Part shown: one piece after another, positions 8,862 to 17,837 of the stretch
Layout of the letters: each line of letters opens with the position of its first letter
Position numbering within the stretch: the stretch's first letter is position 1
NCBI GenBank assembly: GCA_012961165.1
Contig: DTZW01000010.1
Coordinates: forward strand, 1 to 48,998
Direction: 5' to 3'
DNA length: 48,998 nt
Origin: Gammaproteobacteria bacterium
GTDB taxonomy: Bacteria; Pseudomonadota; Gammaproteobacteria; Pseudomonadales; Azotimanducaceae
Made by a program: the position numbers and the translations under genes
Notes under the pieces: model-generated
Databases searched by the model: none
Told to the model about the DNA's origin: nothing
The model's input: the letters and a program-made list of their open reading frames with translations, nothing else

Positions 8862-10028
8862 CTACCTTAGTGAACTTCCGAGAATATCCCGGGCGATAAT
8901 GTGGCGTTGCACTTCTGATGGTCCCTCACCAATCCGGCGTATTCTCATCTCCCGATACCAACGTTCAAATGGAAAATCCTTCGTTACACCATAGCCTCCA
9001 TGGATCTGCATCGACCTGTCCACGACTCTCGATGCACCTTCTGTAGAAACCAGTTTCGCCATCGCAGCCTGTTTCCTGAATGGCTCACCCCTGTCTGCAA
9101 GGTCTGCCGCCTCAAGCGTCGCCCATCTGGCCTGCTGGATATCTATTTCATTATCGACCAGCATCCACTGGATCGACTGACGGGAGGATAAAGGCGCACC
9201 GAACGTCTCGCGAATCTTTGAGTATTCCAATGCCATTTCATGCGCTTTAATAGCGACGCCAATGCACCCGGCACTATAAGGGATACGTTGCCTGGACAAA
9301 CGGTCATTTGCGATGGCAAAACCTTTGTTAACCTCACCCAGCACATTCGCATGCGGCACCCGCATGTCTTCGAATTGCAACTCGGTCGCATAATGTGCGG
9401 AGCGCAGCGTGTGCACAATACGCCGGACATGAAACCCAGGAGTATCTGTGTCCACAATGAAACAAGTGACCCCTCCCCGCCCCTTGTCCGGCGATGTTCT
9501 CGCAAAAACCAAACCAAAGTCAGCACGGTCGGCACCTGAAATAAATATTTTTGATCCATTGATGACCCAGTCATCGCCGTCCCGGACAGCGCGAGTCTGA
9601 ATCGCCCGTGCCGGATCGGACCCGCCGGATGGCTCTGTCAACCCGAAGAACCCTCGCTTCTCGCCACGCAGTGTCGGGTAAAGGTAGTTTTCTTTCTGGG
9701 CGTCGCTGGATTCGAACAACTGTGCAAGACCAGCCCCACCAAAAACCCCATAGCAGGGCGCATACAAACCAGCACGGTGCTGGGATATTTCCATCGAAAT
9801 CAAGGCCTGGGTCACCATGTCGAGATCAGGCCCACCATATTCCTTCGGAATTCCTAATCCAAAGAGCCCCATATCCTGCACTATCGCCTTTAGCCGACTC
9901 GAATCTTCTTCCGGTAGTTGATCCGTATCGGGGTCAAGGTTAATTTCGAGGGGCACTATTTCTTCGCGCACAAACCGGCGAACCATCCGCACGACCATGT
10001 CCTGTTCCTGGGTGAGTTGCAGTTGCAA
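8862..10028 (-). CDS. Acyl-CoA dehydrogenase (CaiA-like)
   Basis: A 388-residue acyl-CoA dehydrogenase. It shows FGLTEPSGGSDPARAIQTRA, NGSKIFISGADRADFG, QIHGGYGVTKDFPFERWYRE and GEGPSEVQRHIIARDILG, the full set of family blocks. The open frame extends a further 63 codons upstream, but that part overlaps the preceding gene out of frame and has no family similarity. I therefore place the start at TTG 10028, seven or eight bases after GGGAG and two bases after the upstream stop. The product would be LQLQLTQEQDMVVRMVRRFV onward, the normal N-terminus. The paralogue at 4715 sits in the same unit, so the pair may act on related CoA esters. Confidence 0.88.
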   Translation of the reverse strand: MQLQLTQEQDMVVRMVRRFVREEIVPLEINLDPDTDQLPEEDSSRLKAIVQDMGLFGLGIPKEYGGPDLDMVTQALISMEISQHRAGLYAPCYGVFGGAGLAQLFESSDAQKENYLYPTLRGEKRGFFGLTEPSGGSDPARAIQTRAVRDGDDWVINGSKIFISGADRADFGLVFARTSPDKGRGGVTCFIVDTDTPGFHVRRIVHTLRSAHYATELQFEDMRVPHANVLGEVNKGFAIANDRLSRQRIPYSAGCIGVAIKAHEMALEYSKIRETFGAPLSSRQSIQWMLVDNEIDIQQARWATLEAADLADRGEPFRKQAAMAKLVSTEGASRVVDRSMQIHGGYGVTKDFPFERWYREMRIRRIGEGPSEVQRHIIARDILGSSLR

Positions 10029-10030
10029 CG

Positions 10031-10396
10031 TTAGCTCCCTTCTTTTGTCTTTATTGGCATTTTTGGCACCGCTGTTACGGACAATCGTCCTAGTCCAGCG
10101 GTTTCCTGTGCTGTATTTTCTGTTGGATAGGAACCATGATCCGAAAAATGAACCATGAGTAATTCCCGGCAACGTGTTCGGTAGGCCATGTTTACCTCTA
10201 CCCTGAAAAATGGCCACCTGCCCAGCCAGTTAGCCAACTCTCCTTTCAAGCCAAACAGGCTTCGCCCCCCGGCAAACCCAATATAAACAACCTCATGATT
10301 CTCGTTGGCAAGTTGAAACACGCCTAATTGACCAGGCAGACTGGCTACTAACTCAGGATCCAGCGTCAACCAGGGTTTTTCGAGTCGAACGCCCAT
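10031..10396 (-). CDS. Small GIY-YIG-like (DUF7508-type) protein coupled to acyl-CoA dehydrogenase
   Basis: A 121-residue protein with LPGQLGVFQLANENHEVVYI, then GFAGGRSLFGLKGEL. The GVFQL-about 10-VVYIGFAGG arrangement recalls the beta-hairpin of GIY-YIG nucleases, followed by RTRCRELLMVHFSDHGSYP. I recall similar small proteins next to acyl-CoA dehydrogenases, but no role is known and the catalytic Arg/Glu pattern of true nucleases is not clear. Its TAA ends two bases before the TTG start of the dehydrogenase, so coupling is expected. It is the first gene of the leftward unit; no convincing promoter was found upstream. Confidence 0.65.
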   Translation of the reverse strand: MGVRLEKPWLTLDPELVASLPGQLGVFQLANENHEVVYIGFAGGRSLFGLKGELANWLGRWPFFRVEVNMAYRTRCRELLMVHFSDHGSYPTENTAQETAGLGRLSVTAVPKMPIKTKEGS

Positions 10397-10663
10397 TTTT
10401 CATCACATAAGTGTCTTAGAGACAGGGACGTTAACAGAGCAGTTATTAGATTGAAAACGCAATTCCAGGCAGTTCCCACAGGGGTTATTCACCTTTACAA
10501 CGCACCCCAGACACACGACGACCTGAGCCCTGAAATGAAAAACGTACTTCGACCTTGGAATGCGCGCTGGAGGATCATGCAATAAAGCACGGCACACGAA
10601 GGCTAGCCTGCAAACAAACGCTGATCTTCTGGCTGCTCTATAGGCGAGGACTTTAAAACTTAG
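10397..10663. other. Intergenic stretch without a supported gene
   Basis: No gene is supported here. A leftward 64-codon frame (10403-10597) starts with GTG, has no ribosome binding site and contains four or five cysteines without a recognisable zinc-site spacing. I found no tRNA, terminator or good promoter. The heptamer array at 10664-10747 follows. Confidence 0.5.
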
Positions 10664-10747
10664 CGCTTAGAGCTTAGAGCTTAGAGCTTAGAGCTTAGAG
10701 CTTAGAGCTTAGAGCTTAGAGCTTAGAGCTTAGAGCTTAGAGCTTAG
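10664..10747. repeat. Heptamer tandem array AGCTTAG, 11 perfect copies, spanning a stop codon
   Basis: AGCTTAG is repeated 11 times without error from 10671 to 10747, preceded by one degenerate copy (CGCTTAG, 10664-10670). On the minus strand the unit reads CTAAGCT, and the TAA of the last unit is the stop codon of the CinA-type gene. The period of 7 brings TAA into all three frames. Confidence 0.97.
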
Positions 10748-11490
10748 TCATCGAAAGGCTCGGCGCCAAAACCGACTATCATGACTTTGACTTCTTCGAG
10801 CATAACATCGAGTTCTGCCTCATCCGTCCCCCGCATGACCAGGTTGGTACCATAACCTTCCTGCCGATAGAACGGATAACTGCCCAGGTCGACTTCAGGA
10901 TGCAGGTCCTGAATCTGTCCCAGTTGAACCGCCACCTGACCTTCGCTCAGGTAGGCGCCAATAGATCGCGATCGAACCGGATCACCGCCATTCAATCGTT
11001 CTTTGGTCAACGTACTGACCATCGCCTGCATCACCATTGGGACACCGGCCATGACATACACATTCTCGATTTGGAAACCATGGGGACCTGACGTCGGGTT
11101 TTCGATAAGTATTGACCCTTCAGGAACACGCGCCATACGCAGGCGGGATTCCATCACCTCCGGCGGCGCTTCCCGTCGTTCAAGGATCTCGACAATCTCG
11201 GGGTGCATGTAGAGTTCAACACCGAATGCCCTGGCAATACAGTCGGCCGTAATATCATCGTGAGTCGGCCCAATACCCCCCGTCGTAAACACATGATCGT
11301 AGGTCTGACGACACTCATTCACCGTCGAGACAATCGTTTCCTCTACATCCGGAATAACCCGGGCATGAACCAACCGCACACCGACTTCGTTCAACGCCGT
11401 AGCCAAGTGCTGCAGGTTGGTATCCTGGGTTCGACCAGAGAGAATTTCATTGCCGATGATAATCAGGCAACCGGTAACGATTTTGGACAT
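10744..11490 (-). CDS. CinA-type molybdopterin-binding domain protein
   Basis: A 248-residue protein consisting of only the N-terminal MoaB/MogA-like domain of CinA (COG1058). Motifs include GNEILSGRTQDTN at 13-25, TTGGIGPTHDDIT and PHGFQIENVYVMAGVP. Full-length CinA has an extra C-terminal nicotinamide-nucleotide amidase domain, which is absent; such short forms are common (YfaY-like). Relatives of this domain bind nucleotides or have ADP-ribose pyrophosphatase activity, so the competence name should not be taken literally. The gene ends inside an 11-copy heptamer repeat. Confidence 0.85.
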   Translation of the reverse strand: MSKIVTGCLIIIGNEILSGRTQDTNLQHLATALNEVGVRLVHARVIPDVEETIVSTVNECRQTYDHVFTTGGIGPTHDDITADCIARAFGVELYMHPEIVEILERREAPPEVMESRLRMARVPEGSILIENPTSGPHGFQIENVYVMAGVPMVMQAMVSTLTKERLNGGDPVRSRSIGAYLSEGQVAVQLGQIQDLHPEVDLGSYPFYRQEGYGTNLVMRGTDEAELDVMLEEVKVMIVGFGAEPFDD

Positions 11491-11932
11491 ATGGCTTCTA
11501 CAACTTCAACGAACGGTAATGATAGAGCCCCCGGCGCTACTTGGCTATTCCTGTCGGAATCTAATCGCCTCGCTGCCCCAGGCCCTCGCAAGCACCAGGT
11601 CCTCTCGTTTTGTGGCTTCGCCACCGCCGTCAAGACCACGAACCTTTTAGCGGGTAACCATTCACCCGGTTTCAGGAGCACTTCGCTATACTGCTGTCAG
11701 TAGCTTTGTTGATCTGACCAGAAAAACTCTATATAGATACTCACTTTTTAATTTTGTCTATTCCGACATTGCATGAGGAAAGCGCTGATTAAGATGATTT
11801 TGCCGTAAAAACAAGGCTAGCACACACCGAGAACATCACGAATACGCTGTAAATTCGTGTTGTTCGGTGCCGGTTCAACCTTAGCATCGCGGGAAAACCT
11901 TAACCAGAGATTCGCTTCCATAAAAGGGCTCT
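11491..11932. other. Intergenic region with a hairpin-rich stretch; possible structured RNA or dispersed repeat
   Basis: No protein gene is supported between the leftward CinA-type gene and uvrA. Positions about 11510-11700 are dense in short inverted repeats: ATTCC-TGTC-GGAAT, GTGGC-TTC-GCCAC and GGGTAACC with TTCACCC. The pattern resembles a folded RNA or a non-mobile repeat, read on either strand. I compared it mentally with RNase P, 6S, SRP, tmRNA, Moco, FMN, TPP and cobalamin RNAs and found no match. It could form the leader of the CinA-type gene. Confidence 0.25.
11709..11737 (+). promoter_or_regulatory. Candidate sigma-70 promoter for uvrA
   Basis: TTGATC at 11709-11714 and TATAGA at 11732-11737 are separated by 17 bases. 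It would leave a leader of about 190 bases. No CTGT-N8-ACAG LexA box was found in the region, so SOS control is not supported by what I can see. Confidence 0.3.
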
Positions 11933-14791
11933 ATGAAAACTGCTTCTGAAGAACTTGATCACATCCTTATCCGGGGAGCCCGGGAACATAATCTGAAGTC
12001 TGTTGAAGTCAAAATTCCGAAGCGAAAACTGGTCGTATTAACGGGCGTCTCAGGCTCCGGTAAGTCTTCCCTGGCTTTTGACACCCTGTATGCGGAAGGT
12101 CAAAGGCGTTATGTGGAATCACTGTCTGCTTACGCACGGCAGTTTCTAGGCCAGATGGAAAAACCGAAATATGACACCATTAGGGGCTTGTCGCCGACCA
12201 TCTCCATCGAACAAAAAACCACCTCCCGAAACCCAAGATCCACTGTCGGCACTATTACCGAAATCTCTGATTACCTCCGGGTACTCTATGCACGGGTCGG
12301 GCGCCAGCATTGCCATGAATGCGGTAAGCCGGTGCAGGGACAGACCGCCCAGCGGATTGTCCAGGAGCTGCTGAAAAGGAAAGGCTCCCGTATTTATTTG
12401 TTAGTGCCTTTGCTTGTTAACCGCAAGGGCGAACATCGCGAAATGATCGTAGATGCGCGCCTACAGGGTTTCGTTAGGCTAAGAGTCGATGGCGAGTGGG
12501 TAAGAAGCGATGAAATCGAAGCGCTCGACAAGCGCAAGAAACACACGGTCGAAGCTGTCGTAGACAGAATCGTCATCAAACCCGATGCTGAAGAACGATT
12601 GACCGAAAGTGTCGAATCTGCGCTTCGGTACGGCGCAGGCAGTTTGATTGCCGCCGTAGAAGGCTCGAAAGATCAATTGTTCTCCGAGTCGTTTTCCTGC
12701 AGTCATTGCGGCATTTCGTTTCCTGTGTTGATGCCGCAATCGTTTTCATTTAACAGCCCCCAGGGTATGTGCCATGAATGTAATGGCCTTGGTACACAGG
12801 TCGCCTTTGATCCGGACCTAGTCATTCCCGATAAAGACCTCACTTTAAAACAAGGCGCGCTGAAACCTATCGGAATGATCGATGATGATAAAAAATCTAT
12901 GGGCGCTGTGTTCCACCGGCAGATGTTCAAATACCTGAAGGTCCCCTTGGACAAGCCCTGGCGGAAGCTCACAAAAAAACAGCAGAAAACCATCCTTTTC
13001 GGCACCGGCGAGAAACGATACAAGATCAATTGGGGCAGCCACGGCACCAGCATGTCCCGATACGAGGGATTGCTGAATCGGCTAATGAGACGATTTAGGA
13101 ACACCCGGTCGGAAGGAATGAAACGCTGGTATTCGCAATATCTTGCCAACACACCCTGCCATACCTGTGATGGGGTCCGACTGCGCGCGGAAAGCGCCGC
13201 GGTTCGTGTCGGTGACGCGACCATCGTTGAGGTTTCCTCCTGGACGATAGATAGAACTTACAATTTTTTTCACCGCCTGAAACTACCAGGCGCAGCCGCA
13301 GAGATAGCCGCCGAAGTGCTAAAGGAGATCTGTAACCGGTTGGGCTTCCTGAATTCAGTTGGGCTCTCTTACCTTTCCCTGGACCGGCTGGGACCTTCTC
13401 TGAGTGGCGGGGAATCACAGCGTATTCGCCTCGCATCGCAAGTGGGTTCTGAACTCAGCGGCGTTATTTACATACTGGACGAGCCCAGTATTGGCTTGCA
13501 CCAACGGGACAATGAAAAATTGTTGGCCACACTCTACCGAATGAGAGATATCGGGAACACCGTCATTGTGGTCGAACACGACGAAGATACCATCCGCGCC
13601 GCTGATTTCGTTATCGACTTCGGCCCTGCAGCGGGAGTCCTCGGAGGGCAAATCGTACATGCCGGGACGCCAAAGAGTCTTGAGAAAAACAAACAGTCCA
13701 TCACTGGCAACTACCTGTCAAAACGAAGCCGGATTGAAATTGCTGATGAAAGGCGGGTCCCCGTCGGACACATTTCAGTAAAGGGTGCTGCTGCGAATAA
13801 CCTGAAAAGCATCGATGTGGACTTTCCATTGGGCGTTATGACGGCGGTTACGGGCGTCTCCGGCGCGGGTAAATCAACCCTTGTAAACGATATCCTGCAC
13901 CCTGCCCTCGCAAGACAAATTCATCAATCCACACAAAGAGTAGGGGAGCATTCACGCATTACCGGGCTTGAACAGCTGGATAAGGTGGTTGCAATCGACC
14001 AGAAACCCATCGGTAGAACCCCGCGCAGCAACCCCGTAACCTACATCAAGGTTTTTGACGAGATTCGCATGTTCTTCTCTCAGCTTCCCGGATCCCGAAT
14101 GCGGGGATATAAACCGGGCAGATTTTCTTTTAACGTCAAAGGCGGCCGGTGCGAAGACTGTCGGGGGGATGGTGTCCGGAAAATCGAGATGCACTTCCTG
14201 TCTGACGTTTATGTTAAGTGTGACGAATGTGACGGCAAGCGATTCAATGATGCGACCCTCGAGGTGAAATATAAGGGCAAATCAATTGCAGACATTCTGG
14301 AACTCACCGTGGCTGAAGCTGCTGAGCACTTTTCTGAACACCCACGAATCGTTAGCAAACTGCGACTGCTAGTGGACGTGGGGCTTGACTACCTGCATAT
14401 GGGACAACCCTCCTCAACCCTTTCCGGTGGCGAAGCACAAAGGATCAAGCTTGCCAAAGAACTCTCAAAGATAGCGACCGGCAAGACTTTTTACATTCTG
14501 GATGAACCAACGACCGGGCTGCATTTCGACGATGTCAAAAAACTCCTCGGAGTACTGAATCGACTGGTCGAGGCGGGAAACACCGTCACCGTTATTGAGC
14601 ACAACCTTGACGTTATCAAAACCGCCGACTGGATCATCGATCTGGGGCCCGATGGCGGACCTGCTGGCGGAGAAATACTCGCCAGTGGAACCCCTGAAGA
14701 GATTGCAAATAACACGAACTCTGACACCGGGAGATACCTGAAGCCGATCCTACGTTCAAGGCAAGGAAAGAAAAATGTTAGGCAAACCTGA
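11933..14791 (+). CDS. uvrA: UvrABC system protein A
   Basis: A 952-residue UvrA, full length for the family, the damage-sensing ABC ATPase of nucleotide excision repair. It has two ABC modules: Walker A GVSGSGKSS at 38-46 and GVSGAGKST at 641-649, with signature motifs LSGGESQRIRLA from 490 and LSGGEAQRIKLA from 830. The Cys pairs of the zinc modules are present (CSHC with CHEC around 262-290, and CEDC with CDEC around 740-768). An additional CHEC pair at about 125 and a CHTC at about 407 are visible. The ATG has AAGGG five bases upstream. It stands alone, with a TonB-dependent receptor gene following after 154 bases that has its own promoter. Confidence 0.97.
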   Translation: MKTASEELDHILIRGAREHNLKSVEVKIPKRKLVVLTGVSGSGKSSLAFDTLYAEGQRRYVESLSAYARQFLGQMEKPKYDTIRGLSPTISIEQKTTSRNPRSTVGTITEISDYLRVLYARVGRQHCHECGKPVQGQTAQRIVQELLKRKGSRIYLLVPLLVNRKGEHREMIVDARLQGFVRLRVDGEWVRSDEIEALDKRKKHTVEAVVDRIVIKPDAEERLTESVESALRYGAGSLIAAVEGSKDQLFSESFSCSHCGISFPVLMPQSFSFNSPQGMCHECNGLGTQVAFDPDLVIPDKDLTLKQGALKPIGMIDDDKKSMGAVFHRQMFKYLKVPLDKPWRKLTKKQQKTILFGTGEKRYKINWGSHGTSMSRYEGLLNRLMRRFRNTRSEGMKRWYSQYLANTPCHTCDGVRLRAESAAVRVGDATIVEVSSWTIDRTYNFFHRLKLPGAAAEIAAEVLKEICNRLGFLNSVGLSYLSLDRLGPSLSGGESQRIRLASQVGSELSGVIYILDEPSIGLHQRDNEKLLATLYRMRDIGNTVIVVEHDEDTIRAADFVIDFGPAAGVLGGQIVHAGTPKSLEKNKQSITGNYLSKRSRIEIADERRVPVGHISVKGAAANNLKSIDVDFPLGVMTAVTGVSGAGKSTLVNDILHPALARQIHQSTQRVGEHSRITGLEQLDKVVAIDQKPIGRTPRSNPVTYIKVFDEIRMFFSQLPGSRMRGYKPGRFSFNVKGGRCEDCRGDGVRKIEMHFLSDVYVKCDECDGKRFNDATLEVKYKGKSIADILELTVAEAAEHFSEHPRIVSKLRLLVDVGLDYLHMGQPSSTLSGGEAQRIKLAKELSKIATGKTFYILDEPTTGLHFDDVKKLLGVLNRLVEAGNTVTVIEHNLDVIKTADWIIDLGPDGGPAGGEILASGTPEEIANNTNSDTGRYLKPILRSRQGKKNVRQT

Positions 14792-14851
14792 CCCCCACCA
14801 GGAAATAGCAACTCAAAAAGTAGAACGCGTTACAAATATCTCATAAACAGA

Positions 14852-14880
14852 TTGACCTCATATATGGACTGAACTACAGT
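14852..14880 (+). promoter_or_regulatory. Candidate sigma-70 promoter for the TonB-dependent receptor
   Basis: TTGACC at 14852-14857 and TACAGT at 14875-14880 are spaced by 17 bases. The leader would be about 58 bases and ends in a strong GGGGGG ribosome binding site before ATG 14946. No Fur box was recognised. Confidence 0.4.
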
Positions 14881-14945
14881 TAACAAAATCAGTCAATTCT
14901 TTGAGCTGGTTGGACATTCAGAAATAACACCCTTGGGGGGAATCA

Positions 14946-17291
14946 ATGAAGCTATCAAGGATAGCCAAGACGCGTGTACTTGGCTCATCGGTTGCACTAA
15001 TGTTAAGTGCTTCCGTCTACGCCGAATCCAGCGATGTTCTGGAAGAAATTATCGTCACAGCCCGACAGCAATCAGAAACACTTCAGGATGTACCCGTAAC
15101 GATTGCGGCACTGACTGAAGCAGACCTTGATCGGTACAACATCACAAATCTTGTTGACGCGGCCAAAATGATACCCAACATGGTCATTGCACAAGGTGGC
15201 TCCGGCAATGGTTCCAGCCTGCGGCTTCGTGGTATCGGGTCGAGCTCTATTTCTGCTGCATTCGACCACTCAGTTGCGATTAACCTCGACGGTGTCGTTG
15301 TTAACCGCGGACGGTTTATCCACAACTCGTACCTGGATATGCGTCAGCTCGAAGTACTGAAAGGGCCTCAGTCGCTCTACTTCGGTAAGAGCGCAACGGC
15401 TGGTGTCATCTCAATCACAACGAATGACCCCGGTGATGAATTTGAACTCCAGTTCGGTGGCGGCATTGAAACAGAATACGACGGCACCTTTTATGAAATG
15501 GTCATCTCTGGCCCGATCTCGGATACTTTTGGTGCCCGCCTGGCCGTCGGTGGTTCAAAGAACGACGAACTCTTCGAAAACTACTCCTTCGCAAATGACC
15601 CAAACGCCTCATTCAATGGCGCCAGCAAGTACTATGGTGACGAATCAACCAACATACGTCTAACGCTGGTCTGGGAACCTACCGACAACTTCAAAGCCAG
15701 ATTAAAGTACAACTACTCGGAGTTTGACAATGAGGGCGGCGGTACAGCCTGGTCAGAAGAATTTTGCCCTGAAGGCGCTCACCAGCAAACTGTCGTTTTG
15801 GGAGCTGTGTTCTTCCAGGGCGTTGATGATTGCAAAATCAATGGTAATACATCCAAGATCGGTCTTAACCCAGCACTACGTCCTGGTTTACCCTTCGGCT
15901 ATGACGATGGCCAACCGGGTCTTGAGCAAGAAACCGATTTCATTTCATTGCAAATGGACTGGGACATCAACGCGAACCACACCCTTACATCCATAACCGG
16001 CTGGGTCGATCTCGAGCACGTGGAACTCGACGATTACAGTTACGGCGCTGGTGTTTTCGGCGGGCTGCATAACAATCTTTATGAAAGTCTTTCGCAGGAA
16101 TTTCGTGTCAACAGCCACTATGATGGTGCAATTAACTTCCAGGCAGGTTTATTCATGCAGGAAATTGAGCAGGAGTTCGACGCCTATCAGTATGCTGCAA
16201 ATATTGGGCTCTTGGCGCTTGATCCAATCACCGGTAACGGATACGACTACAATAAACACCATTTCCTGGATACGGACGTGCTCTCAGCTTTTGTGGCAGT
16301 CTATTGGGATATCAATGATAGAACCGAGGTGACTCTCGGCGCTCGCTACACTGAGGAAGACAAGAAAGGCAAAATCGAAATTCCTTACGTTCACCTGTTC
16401 CTGCAGGGCACTTTCAGCGCGCCACCGGTGATTGACGGACTCGATTTTGAAGATGACAACATCTCTCCTGAAATTGCTATCAATTACTATCTGAATGATG
16501 ACGTTAGCGTCTTCGCCGCCTACAAAGAAGGCTTCAAATCAGGAGGCATCGATAACAGCGCCCTACCGACAGCTACACTAAGCCCTCCAGATGGTGATTT
16601 TGGATTTCTTGTCTACCAATCTGAGGAAGCAGAAGGCTTTGAAGTTGGTATGAAAGGAAACTTCCTCAGTAACTCACTGCGACTCAATGCGACCATTTTC
16701 ACTTATGAGTACACAGACCTTCAAGTTCAGTTGTTCGATTCAACTGCGATCCAATTCCAGACATTCAACGCGTCAGCGCTTGAAACAGAAGGCCTGGAGT
16801 TTGACCTGCTTTGGAATACCAACGTCGAGGGTCTGACCGTCAGGTCCGCGTGGGCTTGGACTGACACGGTTTACTCTAAGGATTTCGTCAATGCAACAGG
16901 CGAAAACCTGAAAGGCGAAGACGGCGCTGGTAGTGCAGACATTACCGGTTATGTGGGCTTCACGTATGACAGAGAATTAACGGGTAATTGGCGTTTCAAC
17001 GTGTCTGCTGACGCCCGTTTTACTGACGACTACGCTTGGTCGGCAACCTTGAACCCGTTCATGCAAGATTCTTTCTGGACCTCAGATGCTGCCATCAATG
17101 TTTACTCTACTGATGGTTCACATGAGTTTAGCCTGATCGCTCGTAACCTCACTGACGAGTACTACATTATCGGTGGAGGCGCAATCCCGGGCAGGGTTCC
17201 AACCAGTAATACGGGAGCCAACACGCTCGACCAGGCGGCTACCACACCACTAGGGAGAACAATGACGCTGCGGTACAAGTACTCAATGTAA
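14946..17291 (+). CDS. TonB-dependent outer-membrane receptor
   Basis: A 781-residue receptor. Residues 1-26 are a signal peptide cut after VYA, and the TonB box EEIIVTARQQ follows at about 33. The plug domain holds LRLRGIGSSSISAAF and RQLEVLKGPQSLYFGKSATA, and a long beta-barrel ends in the aromatic-rich MTLRYKYSM. Many of its closest-looking relatives (iron complex outermembrane recepter protein class, IPNM plug) sit next to catabolic genes and import organic ligands rather than siderophores, so the ligand is open. A very strong GGGGGG Shine-Dalgarno precedes the ATG and a strong terminator follows, suggesting a single-gene, well-expressed transcript. Confidence 0.93.
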   Translation: MKLSRIAKTRVLGSSVALMLSASVYAESSDVLEEIIVTARQQSETLQDVPVTIAALTEADLDRYNITNLVDAAKMIPNMVIAQGGSGNGSSLRLRGIGSSSISAAFDHSVAINLDGVVVNRGRFIHNSYLDMRQLEVLKGPQSLYFGKSATAGVISITTNDPGDEFELQFGGGIETEYDGTFYEMVISGPISDTFGARLAVGGSKNDELFENYSFANDPNASFNGASKYYGDESTNIRLTLVWEPTDNFKARLKYNYSEFDNEGGGTAWSEEFCPEGAHQQTVVLGAVFFQGVDDCKINGNTSKIGLNPALRPGLPFGYDDGQPGLEQETDFISLQMDWDINANHTLTSITGWVDLEHVELDDYSYGAGVFGGLHNNLYESLSQEFRVNSHYDGAINFQAGLFMQEIEQEFDAYQYAANIGLLALDPITGNGYDYNKHHFLDTDVLSAFVAVYWDINDRTEVTLGARYTEEDKKGKIEIPYVHLFLQGTFSAPPVIDGLDFEDDNISPEIAINYYLNDDVSVFAAYKEGFKSGGIDNSALPTATLSPPDGDFGFLVYQSEEAEGFEVGMKGNFLSNSLRLNATIFTYEYTDLQVQLFDSTAIQFQTFNASALETEGLEFDLLWNTNVEGLTVRSAWAWTDTVYSKDFVNATGENLKGEDGAGSADITGYVGFTYDRELTGNWRFNVSADARFTDDYAWSATLNPFMQDSFWTSDAAINVYSTDGSHEFSLIARNLTDEYYIIGGGAIPGRVPTSNTGANTLDQAATTPLGRTMTLRYKYSM

Positions 17292-17310
17292 TTGCAGTCG
17301 ATAGCGAAAT

Positions 17311-17341
17311 AAAAAAAGGCGGCCATTGGCCGCCTTTTTTT
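17311..17341. terminator. Bidirectional intrinsic terminator
   Basis: A perfect GC hairpin (GGCGGCC, loop ATT, GGCCGCC at 17318-17334) is flanked by seven A on the left and seven T on the right. It can therefore end both the receptor transcript and the convergent gene at 17352-17837. Confidence 0.95.
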
Positions 17342-17351
17342 ATGAAATTTT

Positions 17352-17837
17352 TCAATTCACGTCCCCCTGAATATCCCGAACGGTCGTGTTGTTCATTAAC
17401 TTCCGAATCTTCGGATTGTTGCGCAAGGCTTCCAGGTCAAACGACTGAACCGCTCGCATCAATTCGGGGTCACTTAGAACCGCCTGCATATCCGGATCAT
17501 TTTGTAGTTCAAGAATACTGCTCATCATCCGGGGGGCACTGGAGATCGAAGATTGCAATGACTGCACCGATGACTGACTTGCCTGTTTCATGCTGTCCAG
17601 GGAATCTAAAGACCATGTTGGCACGGTATCGTAACTAATCGACTTCACCTGGTGCTGCGGCAGCGTTATCACGCCCAGTGAATCCGTTTTTACTTTATAA
17701 CTGCCGGACTGCAGCGAGACTACTTCACCATTAATTGTACTTCCATCCTGTAGCACAATTTTCTCTGCATTCGCTAATGCGCCGAAGAAAAGAAACAAGC
17801 CTGTTGCTGTCGCTTTGATTGCTATTCTATATTTCAC
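17352..17837 (-). CDS. Exported LSm/SH3-like plus STI1-like protein
   Basis: A 161-residue protein when started at GTG 17837 (GGAG six bases upstream). The signal peptide is then residues 1-24 ending in LANA. Longer starts in the same frame would bury the signal peptide. Residues about 26-65 (KIVLQDGSTINGEVVSLQSG, then YKVKTDSLGVITL) form a small beta-barrel of the LSm/SH3 type. After a Ser/Gln-rich linker, residues 110-158 (NDPDMQAVLSDPELMRAVQS, then NPKIRKLMNN) resemble the helical STI1 repeat that binds unfolded or hydrophobic segments. A periplasmic role is inferred. I do not know a named homologue. Confidence 0.7.
   Translation of the reverse strand: MKYRIAIKATATGLFLFFGALANAEKIVLQDGSTINGEVVSLQSGSYKVKTDSLGVITLPQHQVKSISYDTVPTWSLDSLDSMKQASQSSVQSLQSSISSAPRMMSSILELQNDPDMQAVLSDPELMRAVQSFDLEALRNNPKIRKLMNNTTVRDIQGDVN

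Noticed and set aside
10029-10217. Longer N-terminus for the acyl-CoA dehydrogenase
   Set aside because: The extra 63 codons overlap the upstream small gene in another frame and match nothing in the family; the TTG at 10028 has GGGAG at correct distance.
10403-10597. Leftward 64-codon Cys-containing open frame
   Set aside because: GTG start without ribosome binding site, irregular Cys spacing and no recognised similarity.
11203-11703. Rightward 166-codon open frame overlapping the CinA-type gene
   Set aside because: Most of it is antisense to the conserved MoaB/MogA domain; the remainder lies in the hairpin-rich stretch.
11820-11932. LexA box upstream of uvrA
   Set aside because: A CTGT occurs in the leader but no ACAG eight bases later.
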